Of a stretch of DNA of 64,000 nt, positions 13,146-22,972 are shown piece by piece; the stretch's first letter is position 1, and each line of letters starts with the position of its first letter. The position numbers and the translations under genes are program-made. Location: assembly GCA_964036155.1 (NCBI GenBank), contig OZ038422.1, positions 29,039,201-29,103,200 on the forward strand, given 5' to 3'. This DNA is from Diploscapter coronatus. Its lineage: Eukaryota > Nematoda > Chromadorea > Rhabditida > Rhabditidae. Under the pieces are notes generated by a model. It searched no databases. It saw only the letters and a list, made by a program, of their open reading frames with translations, and was not told the DNA's origin.

Positions 13146-15599
13146 ATGGCCCCATCCGCCGACACGCAGCCACTCAAGAAGAAACCCGAAAATGAGACGG
13201 TAAATTGGGGAAAAATGTTTAAAAATTCTGTAAAACCTCGCACTTTTATCGCTCAAAAGGGATGAAATTATGCAAAGTGTCTATTAGAGAGTATTAAAAT
13301 TGTAGAGGGAAAGAAATCACTGTTATTCAATGAATAGAACAATCTCTGGCTCTGTCCGTCAAATCAACGCAACGGTTTCAGGCTGACGAACCCGAAGAGA
13401 ACACAGAGGGCAAAGGTCTGAAGAAAAATATCGGCTTGCTTGATGGATGCAACATTATCGTTGGATGCATTATTGGTTAGTTGAAGCTGCTCAAACCTGA
13501 GATGAAGGTGATTTTTCAGGATCCGGTATCTTCGTCTCACCAACAGGAGTACAAGAACGTAATCATCAGAATCTTAAAATTTTATATAACTCAAAATTCA
13601 GAGGCCGGTTCCGTCGGTGTCAGTTTGATCGTGTGGCTCGCTGCTGGCATGTTCACTGCGATAGGAGCCTATTGCTATGCTGAATTGGGTACAAGTGATT
13701 GAAAGAAAATCTTCATTAAGTCTAAATTTTCAGGTACCTTGATCAGGAGGTCTGGCGGCGACTACGCGTACATCTTGGAAGCATTCGGACCGTTCTGCGC
13801 CTTCATTCGTCTTTGGATCGAAGCCATTGTCGTTCGGCCTGTCACGATCACTATCGGTAGGACGAATAACACATCTTTCAGCTTATCGTGAGCATGTAGA
13901 GAAGATCAAGAGCAATGCTGTCTAATCCTACTCTTGTTCAATATAACATGTCCACCAATATGATCCAAGCATCTTTATTCAACAATATCAAGATTACCTA
14001 TTTCAGTATCCCTGACCTTTGCCATCTACGTCTTGAAGCCGTTCTACCCCGACTGCAGTCCACCGGAGTATCTCCCTGTCATGCTAGCCGTTCTTCTAAT
14101 CAGTAATCAACAATTCAGCGACTTAAAATTAGTTATTCTTCAGCCCTGATGACAGCGATCAACTGCATCTCGGTGAAGGCTGCCAAGTTCGTGCAGAACG
14201 CGTTTACCTACGCTAAAGTCGTCGCTTTGGTTTTGATCATTTTGACTGGAGCATGGCTGCTCATTCGAGGTAGGAGAATCAGTCAGAATCATAGGAAATA
14301 TGAAGTATCGTGAATTGACTAATAAAGGAGAATAGCAGTAGTGACGTCTGAGCTTTCCTTCTACAAATGGCTCTTTATGTGAAGACGTAACAAAGCTTTC
14401 ATTTGTCGAAAGTTAAAGAAACTATGCTTTAGTATCAGAGAAATTCAGGACGTCCTGAGAACTACGAATCTTTCGAGAATCTCTGGGAGAACACCCCGAC
14501 GGATATGACCAAGATCTCCCTTGCCTTCTACGCTGGCCTCTTCGCCTACTCTGGATGGAACTTCCTCAACTATATCGTGGATGAGATGAAGAACCCGAAA
14601 CGCGATTTGCCCTTGTCGATCGCGATTTCAATCCCAGTGTGCACCATCATTTACACCCTGACGAACGTAGCTCTGTATACCACTCTATCGCCGGAAGAAA
14701 TGCTTGAGACGCCGGCTGTGGCTGTGGTATGTTCAGGAATTTTCCTAATTCAATGAGTATGGCTTTTTCAACCTGACTAAAGATTCAGCAAGTCATACGT
14801 CTGACTATCTTTCGAATCAAATGAGAGAGATTGATCTCATAGAAATTTAGAATGATCACATGAAGGATATTGAGAGGACTCAGTAAAACTAGCTATTTTA
14901 GCTCTTCGCCAACAAGAACTACGGATGGTTCGGCCTGGTGATGCCTCTCGCTGTCGCCTGCTCTACCATTGGAACTACGAATGGACTTATCCTGACTTCA
15001 TCAAGACTGTTCTACGTTGGTGCTCGTGAAGATCAAATGCCTTTCGTCTTCGGCATGATCAATCGCAAGACCAGCACACCGATTCCGGCCGTTATATTCA
15101 CTGGACTTCTTTCCATGGGCTATTTGTTGCTGTCGAAGGACGTCTATTCGCTAATGAACTACATGCAGGTCTGCGAACCTTCGTATGCGTTTCTAGCTGC
15201 TGACAAATTGAATTTTTAGATCAGTTACTGGTTGGCTATCGCAGGAGCTATCCTATCGCTATTCTGGTTGAGGAGGAAGATGCCCAATGCCCCTAGGCCT
15301 ATTAAAGTGCCTTAATTCTAATGAATTCCTAGATTAGCCCTAAATTTAGGTAAATCTCTTCTGGCCTGCAATTTTCTTCATCGGATGCTGTTTGCTGGTC
15401 ATTATTCCAATCTATGCCGCTTTTAAGGACACAAGCAAGGATTTCTTAATCTTAAAAATTCATTTGAAAAAATTTAGTGATCGGTCTCGCCATTATGTTC
15501 TCCGCGGTTCCGGTTTACCTAATTTTTATTCAGTGGACGAAAAAGCCGAAATTTGTCGAGAAAATCTCAGGTTTGCTGAATCCGAAAATTTTCAGCTGA
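13146..15599 (+). CDS. SLC7-family amino acid transporter (LAT/AAT type light chain)
   Basis: A polytopic plasma-membrane amino acid exchanger. The exons join to a protein of about 490 residues. The N-terminal segment holds the APC-superfamily signature [19 protein letters not shown] in TM1, followed by [20 protein letters not shown] in TM2. [20 protein letters not shown] matches the SLC7 consensus for TM6, then [33 protein letters not shown] and [16 protein letters not shown] follow. In this family the light chain pairs with an SLC3 glycoprotein through a conserved Cys; the extracellular loop here has [11 protein letters not shown], the expected position. A GGCAG trans-splice acceptor ends 3 nt before the ATG. 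The penultimate intron (15435-15477) is GC-AG. AATAAA at 16081 is a possible poly(A) signal. C. elegans has several paralogues (aat-1 to aat-9) and I cannot say which one this is. Confidence 0.9.
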
Positions 15600-17335
15600 T
15601 AAAAAGTTCAGAGTGCATCACAGTTTTCTGCCAAAAGATTTTCCTGGTCGACTACAACAAGGACGACTAAATTTTATTATTTTATCGACATTTAGAAATA
15701 TTGGTTTTATTGTTTTGTTTTGGCGGGCAGTTTTCGTGCGTGTAATTTCAAAGCAAGGTTGTATTGACATTTCATTGGTTGTATTACAAATTTTCACTGA
15801 TTCAATTCCGAAGTTTTTATCAAGTACGAGATTTGACAGAGAACGCTTAACCTGGTTATTCAGAGCTAAAACTTTGTCAAAGTATCCATATCTATGTGTC
15901 TATGAGTTCAAAGTATCAAAAAGAAAATCCATCGATTTCTGTAAGTTTTGATGATTCCCTTAATATCGTGATTTGTTCACTTGGTTAGACCTTTGAAATG
16001 CGCAAAAATAATCGTGACATTTTAAGCAAAATTGCTATGGTCAGTTTTTATACTCATTATTTATTAAATAGTGCTTCTTTAATAAAAATGTCTTAAAAAT
16101 CATCCGAAACTTGAAATAATTACCGATTTGCATCACTTCCTGCCAATTTTGGGCATGTGTCTGATTATACTCGCACGAGTCAAGGCAAACTACGAAAATT
16201 CTAGAAATTCGCCATAAAACTAACGACAAAACGTGGACGAGATCAAAGAGTTTTCGCCACATCTTGAAGCATAGCTTAAAATTGCCAGTCGAGATAATTC
16301 CCAGCATTTAAGGACCAAGTCAAAGGAACACAATGTCTTCAGGTAAGTCTTTTGAAAATCCAGGTAAGCCCTGCCGAAAATACCTAAAGACCAAAATAAT
16401 AAGGGCCCCTATGCCGTCAATTGACGGCAAAAACTCCACTGGATTTAATCTTTTCGTCCAATTTCCCAAATTTTTAAGCTTTCATTTGAAAATTTGGCAA
16501 AATTCGTCATTCTCTGAGATTGATCCAGAAAAAAAACCTAACTTTTGCTTCCTGAAACGAGTGTTTCGTATGTGATGCTTGCATCATAGCTACCCATTTT
16601 GGAGTTGAATCGGATTAAGTCAGGCGTTTTTTAGTGTATATCCTTGAATATTATCCGACAATCTCATAAACGAAGTTCATTGGGGCATGCTTTGTTCGGC
16701 TGCAGAAAAGTGCTGTGCTCATTTTACGCTTCGAGATTTTTGGCTCTAGAACCTTGCCAGGAGCTCTAAGAAATCTCGCCAATTTTAAGGCATAGGGTCT
16801 GGAGTCAGGTCGGCAGAATTCCGAAACCCAGGTGAAATCCCAGGTTTGCCCTCTTCACTCCGAGTTTCCGCATTCACTCGTCGGTAAGTGTCGCTAAATC
16901 AAACATTTGACGAAGCTTGAGATGCAGAATTCTTTGACTTCGATTTTGTTCCTTATTGTTCTGATGATCAAATTAGTTTATTTCTCACTTGGCTCTTCAA
17001 TTTCTTGAAACATACCAGCTGAATGGTTTCAATTTCATCCTCAACGTTTTTTTTTTTCAAGCAGGCCTAGAGAACACTTTCGTCAGACGAAAATAAACTA
17101 TAAAGGGTAGGTCGCACGAGTGAAATCAGTGTTATGATACCAAGTCACACTGATCAGAATTTTGATTAATCAAAGACAGGAGACCGTAATTTGTTAAGAA
17201 ACTATACTGGGGATATGTCGTAAGGAGTTTCTGACGATCGTCCTCCCTAGATCTGTTTCCAAGTCATTTTCCTCGAATATTATTGTCGTTTTCTAATTTC
17301 CACGAAAATAAAATTCCTTTAGAAGAATCACATAA
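15600..17335. other. Intergenic region with an 18-bp perfect palindrome
   Basis: No supported gene. AATAAA at 16081-16086 may end the transporter transcript. A perfect palindrome TGCCGTCAATTGACGGCA lies at 16412-16429. An open frame begins at 16333 (ATGTCTTCAGG) but has no splice-consistent continuation. CCTTTAG near 17316-17322 is a likely trans-splice acceptor for the kinase-like gene. Confidence 0.5.
16412..16429. repeat. 18-bp perfect palindrome
   Basis: TGCCGTCAATTGACGGCA equals its own reverse complement. It lies in an otherwise featureless spacer about 900 nt upstream of the kinase-like gene. It could be a binding site for a dimeric factor. Confidence 0.7.
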
Positions 17336-19697
17336 ATGGGTTGTCGACCCTCCACGCCAGAAGTCGTACCTTCCCCTCCTGTGATATCCGAAGTGCCTTC
17401 CGATCCGAAGAACCATCGAAATAGCTTTCGACCGTCCATTTCGAGTCTACAGATTCCTAAGGGAGACTATAACATTGATCAACTGACGGAATCGGATGCT
17501 GCTAGGTAGGAATTTTCTTTCGTTTTTGGAAGACTTCTTGAAGAGCATGACCAAGTCTATGGGGGCCTTTGAATGAGTTTTTAGGACGGACTTTCCTAAT
17601 TTCTTCCAAAACTTGAGAAATCATTCCGATATTTCCAATCATTTTTTTTTCTATTTCCAGCAAAATGACTTCTCGTTACATAAGCGCTGAAAAAATAGGC
17701 GCCGGAAGTAAAACGAATTGAGCAAAAACCCAATTGTAGCGCGCAAAATCTCTAACATCAATTCACAAAACCTTCGATTCAAAATGCGGAACTCAAAGAA
17801 AACTATTTAGTGAGCATTCTGGAGATAATGAACAGGATCCGCATGAATGTATCTATGGGACGGACATAACGTTGGAGTGGTTGTTGCAGCGGTTAAAGGA
17901 GAAGTTCGGGAGCAAAGTTCCTGCGGAACCTCAGTGGATCACAGAGCGGTTGAACAGGCCGCATTGGAATGGTGAGCGAAATTTATCTTTCAGAAAACGA
18001 TTTGGGAAACACACAAGCCATCTTGAAGAGTGGAAGAAAAGATTTATTCATACAATTCACCATATTTTTTTTTTTTTTTTTTTTTTGCATATTTTGCGAA
18101 TTTGAACCCCTGTGATTTCCAAGTATCTCTTTAGAAAACATTTTGAAGTTCTATTTTCTTGAAGGTGATGATGATACAAAATCATCGTTGTGTAATCGTT
18201 TCTCCCAAAATTTTTAAGTTTAATGGTTGCTCCCAAAAATGTAGTCTTTCATCCCAAAGCGGAAAGGAAAAAGACCGAAAAATAGAGCATAGAAAAAAAA
18301 CAGCGTGAAGTAGAGTTTGGGAGGAATCATTACTTTTGGGACGAAAGATTACGCAGTCCAAAATCATTTTAGTCGAGTACGCTACATCATCCGTAGTCCG
18401 AGTTACCTTTGGATGGGAAGACGAAGAGCTCCCGAAGAGCGTCGTCATCAAGACTCCAGTCGCCAAAGGGTTGAGGGAAGAATCGGAGGAGGGAAAGTAC
18501 CACTTCATCATGTTCAAGAGGCAAGATCCTTATAAAATCAAGAATACACTTTGAGTTGTAGAGAATGCAATGTCTATGAATGGACCCAAAGATACCCGAA
18601 ACTGGCATCTCCAAGGATCTTTACCATCAGGAAGCACTCGAAGGAGGGCTCGGGAGTGGTCGTCATGCAAGACGCTAGCGTGAATTCTATACAGTGCGAT
18701 GCAATAAAAGGGCTTAAGGTAATCTTTGAATTTCTGGCTCAAGCAAAGTCTCTCCTTGTTAGGTCGACGTGATGCGAGATCTTCTGAAGCACCTAGCCTA
18801 CCTTCATGCAACCTCTATGAAGCATACGTCTTGGAGCACATTGGTTTGAAATCTTTTAATGAAAAAAAGCCACTACTAAACATTTCAGATAGCAGATCTA
18901 CCTCCGTCATACTACGCCTATGTCCTGGGCAACTTCGAAGACATCAAGACCTTCTTCGAACGGAAGGAAGTAGATCATTCCAGATTCGTGGTAAACATAT
19001 CATTCATAAATTTGCAAAGAACATTCAAAGTTCAGCACACTGCAAAGTACTTCAACATTGAATACCTCCATACGACTGCCACTGAGTCGGCGGATCACTT
19101 GAAGGTTATCTTACTTCAAGAAATTCTTGCTAAACTCTTCGATCTTCAGGTACCGAAAGTTCTGGTACATGGTGAACCTTATGCTAGTAACATTTTTATA
19201 TCCAAAGATGGTAAGAGCCAGGTCGTTTCTTCGGTGATTGATTGGACTGGTAGGAAAACACCTTTTAAAGCTCGAAAATTACAAATTTCAGAGTGCCACT
19301 CAGGATGCTTCGCGGAAGACCTCTGCAAAGCAATTTGCTGGAATATGGCTCCTAAGGTCCATATAGAGTTATTAAATCAAGAAATGAATATTTTAGGACC
19401 GAACCGACAACACAGCTAATTTATTGGAAGGGTATCATTATCATCTCATTCGATACTGCAATGGCGAGTGTCCTATTACCGTGGACGCCATCAGAAAGGC
19501 ATACGATAAATTCCTGCCTTTCGCTATGGTATCCTTCGCTGGAAAGGTAACTTTTCGAAATTAAGCCGAAAAAGAAGGAAGACGTTTAGGTCGTCCACGC
19601 CAAGAACAAGCCCGATATTGAGCCTCTGGTGGAACGAGCTAAGGCCTTGATTCAGCAAGTCTATGCCACCGCCAGGTTGAGCAATGCTGAAACATGA
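17336..19697 (+). CDS. CHK kinase-like (DUF1679/EcKL) protein, N-myristoylation start
   Basis: A member of the choline-kinase-fold CHK/DUF1679 group that is expanded in nematodes and insects. The start MGCRPSTPE offers Gly2 for myristoylation. Visible landmarks are an N-lobe Lys in LPKSVVIKTPVAKGLREES, HLAYLHATSM, the Brenner-type loop VLVHGEPYASNIF (19163-19200), the metal-site equivalent VSSVIDWTECHSGC, and a helical tail ending ARLSNAET. The usual catalytic motif is HGDLW; here Asp is Glu, so phosphotransfer may be reduced or lost. Exons run 17336-17506, 17812-17971, 18400-18520, 18562 onward, to a TGA at 19695-19697. Intron 18521-18561 is GC-AG and 41 nt long. The large third intron contains a T-run of about 22 near 18066. 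AATAAA is at 19785. Substrate is unknown; ecdysteroid phosphorylation is known for insect members only. Confidence 0.8.
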
Positions 19698-20232
19698 ATC
19701 CATTTTTCGTTCTATGAATGTTAAAGTACCTTTAAACTTAAATGACCTCAGTAACTACTCTTAAACTATTAAGCCTGATAACCTAATAAAGGTATTATTA
19801 TGAAATACTAAGTAGACTCTATTGTGATTCACCATGATTATGAGCACAGTGAAGTGATGTCAATCTGATTTTGTAATTTGTTAGCCCTGATATTGGTCAA
19901 ATGTGCGTAATAATGTCATCGTGTCCTACGTTTTCGTCATTTTTTCACATTTTTTTACCAATAACATCAGCGTTATCAATGGAAGCTGGTCGTTATCAGC
20001 CACGCAAGCGCCCTTTCTAAATAAAAGCTCGCGAGCAGTCACAATCGATGGTATTTATTCAAGCGAGTTTATTCATACCTTCACACTTTAGCATAGCATA
20101 AAATCGTCGTATTTCGAAATATTCTGCAATTTTTCAAAGTTTTTCTCTAATTCGATGTCTTTCATATTATCGTGTGCCTGCTTATTCCTGTGCTACTGTT
20201 ACTGAATTAAATAATACATTTTCAGATTAACA
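19698..20232. other. Intergenic region before the PPxY gene
   Basis: After the poly(A) signal at 19785 this stretch holds no supported exon. TTTTCAG ending at 20225, seven bases before the ATG, is the likely trans-splice acceptor of the following gene. Confidence 0.5.
19785..19790 (+). terminator. Poly(A) signal of the kinase-like gene
   Basis: A canonical AATAAA lies 88 nt downstream of the stop codon of the CHK-like gene. Confidence 0.6.
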
Positions 20233-22126
20233 ATGTCCTCCAACGCTCTACCACCATCTTACGATGAAAGCGCTAAACAATCAACTCAGCCACCTCCTCC
20301 CGGATTTATGCCTTCTGGATCTATGCCGGCTCAGCCTCAGCCTCACGTAGTTACAATTCCACCACCAAGTCAGCCGCCCATCTATGTGATTCGACCTGAT
20401 GGATGTCATGAATACGATCACTGTGCAGGTAAATTTTAACTTTCATAATTTATTGAGATTTTAGCTATCCCCAACACATTCCTATAAATCTATCCTTCTC
20501 TTATTGATGCTTACGAGGAGTTAGATACTGCATACTCTTTGCAAATTGCACTCCCTTAAGTCTCGCCTCTCCATTTCTTTTCGTTTTTTTTCCGGAAAGA
20601 CAAGAAGAAAATAAAAGCGAGTAGAAAGAGGATAGCGAAGGAAAAGAAAGGCGGGGCACGTGCGAAAGCGAGTTGCAAAGAGCGTACAGTATCCATCTTC
20701 GTACAAGCGGAATACCTTCTTCCGCATTATTTCGAGTTTCTAGAATCTAGATGATACTTCAAGCTCAACGCTATAATTCTCGCCTAATATCTGTCAGAAT
20801 CCTGAACCTCCTTCTTTCGGCATGATTTTAATATATGTCCAATGCATGAAGTCCATCTGATTAACCCAATTACCCTAATGCTATCCCAATTTCAGTACAA
20901 GTCTATAACACCCAGTGTCATGAGCCCTATGTTAACTACTATCGACGTCGACGTATCGCCTACGCGCTCTTTTTCTTTCTCATCATAATTCCTCTCTTCG
21001 TCTTCTTTGTTGTAGCTATTTCTACAGGAATGTTCCGATGAAATTGATCAACCGTGAATCTGTGAAGATTAAAAGAATCAACTTTAGTCCAAATCTGTCA
21101 CACTCCACCATGTCATGATCCATGCGTTCAAGAGCATAGAAATCGAAGAATTGCCAGTGTGTTTTTCTGTATTTTCTTTATGAGTGTTATCATGATTTTC
21201 TTGATTATTGGCTTGACTACCGGACTTTTCGATTAATTTTTGATGTCTTTAAAGATGAGAACTTTTGCGAAGGCGTCAAATGTGCTATTACAGATTTAGT
21301 AGAATGGGGTTCAGCTGAAATCTGTTTTAGCTGAAACAGCACATTTCACTCGATTCGAAGTATCTTTTATTATTTCACAGTAGTTTCTCAGTCCAAAGCC
21401 TAAGATATGTACAACATTAGTAAATCTAGCGGATGATATTTTTAGTTGAAAACTGTCATCTCCAACCATTCCGCCGCCATTTGAGTCGGAAGAAAGCGTT
21501 CTGTTTCATTTCAGCCTTTACCTGTATAATCATTGGATGTATTACCTTGACTGTTGTATGCGTTGTCGTTGGTCGCTCATAGATTTTCTGTTTTCTTCTA
21601 AAATATTGCCATAAAATGACTGGACTTAAATTGTGAAAGTTTAGTCAAAAATTCTCGAATTCTGCTCTATCCACAGCATTGAAGTCGAAAGAAGAAAGCT
21701 CTCTTGCATTTTGATCGTTCTTTTGATTTCTGGGTTCTGGGTTGGCTTGACTTTCGCTGTTACGACTCTTGCAGGACATTAGATCTTGTTTAAATCGTAC
21801 TGTACCGATATTGTACCGTCAACCTCTAATTATTGAAGCCTTCCTCATGATCATGAGATCGTAAAATAGAAGTCCTTGGACTTTTCTTAGAGGTTTCACG
21901 GTATATATCTTGCCATCCTTAAAATTTAGTTACTCTAGCCTTAGAGTATTTTTCTAAATTTCTAATTTCTTAAATTTTAGTCCAAGTTTGTCATACTCCA
22001 CCTTGCGTTGAACACTGTGAAGAACACCATCGGATGCGACGGATGTGCGGTTGCGTAGTCTTCATCTTCTTCATACTTCCGCTAATAATTTTCCTGATTG
22101 TAGCAGGAAGTACCGGAATTCTGTGA
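20233..22126 (+). CDS. Small tail-anchored PPxY protein with five tandem alternative C-terminal exons
   Basis: I do not recognise the family. One 5' exon (20233-20428, 65 codons plus one base) encodes a cytosolic Pro-rich head that starts MSSNALPPSYDESAKQ. PPSY fits the PPxY motif bound by WW domains such as those of Nedd4-type ligases. The exon ends in CHEYDHCA and a GT donor. Five downstream copies of one exon type follow, each opening after an AG acceptor with Val, then a short His/Cys segment, a basic cluster, and 20-24 hydrophobic residues just before a stop. Four copies fit the donor phase exactly and yield 110-114 residue proteins; the fourth copy does not. No AATAAA occurs between copies and the only clear one is at 22232, so acceptor choice would pick the tail. 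The protein should be a tail-anchored membrane adaptor. Confidence 0.7.
20896..21041 (+). CDS. Alternative terminal exon A
   Basis: Follows TTTCAG at 20890-20895. In phase it reads VQVYNTQCHEPYVNY, then RRRRIAYALFFFLII and a hydrophobic run to STGMFR and TGA. It has the longest basic cluster and only one Cys in the His/Cys segment. The spacer to copy B is only 46 nt, the size of a normal intron here. Confidence 0.7.
21088..21236 (+). CDS. Alternative terminal exon B
   Basis: Follows AACTTTAG. In phase it reads VQICHTPPCHDPCVQEH, a basic RNRR, then a hydrophobic segment ending LTTGLFD and TAA. It is most like copy E in the CHTPPC motif and like copy A in the closing TG-hydrophobic motif. Confidence 0.7.
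21446..21582 (+). CDS. Alternative terminal exon C
   Basis: Follows ATTTTTAG. In phase it reads VENCHLQPFRRHLSRKKAF, then a Cys/Val-rich hydrophobic segment ending VVVGRS and TAG. It has diverged from A, B and E but keeps the same layout. Confidence 0.6.
21645..21782 (+). pseudogene. Terminal exon copy D, out of phase (frameshifted or using an inner acceptor)
   Basis: After AG at 21643-21644 the donor phase gives VKNSRILLYPQH and a stop. The +1 frame is fully open for 46 codons and carries the expected basic cluster and hydrophobic tail (VERRKLSCILIVLLISGFWV, ending LAGH, TAG). The exon is 138 nt, while all other copies are 2 mod 3. An inner AG at 21683-21684 would restore phase and give a 97-residue protein that lacks the His/Cys segment. 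Confidence 0.55.
21981..22126 (+). CDS. Alternative terminal exon E
   Basis: Follows AAATTTTAG. In phase it reads VQVCHTPPCVEHCEEHHR, then MRRMCGC, a hydrophobic segment and STGIL before TGA. It is the last copy and lies 106 nt upstream of the AATAAA at 22232, so it could be the default tail. Confidence 0.7.
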
Positions 22127-22972
22127 AATTTTTGAAGATAAATTTTTGTCGGTGTATACTTTTGTACATATCTTGGGCTTTGATTTGATTATTGATCGTA
22201 TCTTTCAATATGCATAACTAGTGCACATATCAATAAAATTATTTTCTTAAAAAATGTACTTTTCACAAAAAATGTCGATTTTGCACGAAAAATGAAAGAA
22301 AGCAAATTTGCATATATTACTGTGTGAATGACAACAGTTTCCCGTCATTACTCAATTCGTCTCCAACATTTATCGTCTTTTACGTATTTTAGAGGCTGCT
22401 TTTCCAAAAATCTTGTGCAAGTTGAGAAAAGGAATACGCTCCACCCCTCTCTTCCGAAAACCGCGCCGTGCCTTTGCTCTCCTTCTCTCCATCGAAGGCC
22501 ACTATGTTCAAAACTGCCAACTCACGTCGATTTTTCATCGATTTCTTTCGGATTTTATGCTAATTCCTCGGGATTTGGGTAATCGGGCTTTCGCATTAGG
22601 ATCCCGGGACTGGAATTTCGTAACTTCGACCTTTAAAATCGGCAAAATCCACAAATTTTGAACCGAAACACGTCAAACTTTGAGATTTGGTCGAAATTTG
22701 GTTGGATACGATTTTGAAATTTTTAGACTTTATAGGGGTGATTTTTATTATTTCCGTGGACTCTTGATAAGATTTCGATATAAAACTTGTCGAGAATATC
22801 TTTGGGAAATTCGATTTTCGTGGCACTAGCTCAAACTTTTTTTCTCAGAAAATCCTACTTTTCTAAATTTACTTATTTCTTTCAAGATTTTGCGAATTTT
22901 TAACTTTCGATTTTTGACAAAAATGATGCTTTCCAGCGTTCCTGAACCGGTGGCCATCATTTCGGTTGAAAA
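22127..22972. other. 3' UTR of the PPxY gene and flank of beta'-COP
   Basis: AATAAA at 22232-22237 ends the PPxY gene. No exon is supported afterwards. TTCCAG ending at 22936 is a likely trans-splice acceptor that leaves a 5' UTR of about 36 nt before the beta'-COP start. Confidence 0.5.
22232..22237 (+). terminator. Poly(A) signal shared by the tandem terminal exons
   Basis: The only AATAAA seen between the first terminal exon and the next gene, 106 nt after the stop of copy E. Confidence 0.65.

Noticed and set aside
16333..16575. 80-codon open frame starting ATGTCTTCAGG
   Set aside because: No splice-consistent continuation and no recognisable domain; the strong MGC start at 17336 fits the gene better.
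17661..17710. Possible small exon (KMTSRYISAEKIGAG) in the CHK-like gene
   Set aside because: Including it breaks the phase of the next exon, whereas direct splicing from 17506 to 17812 keeps it.
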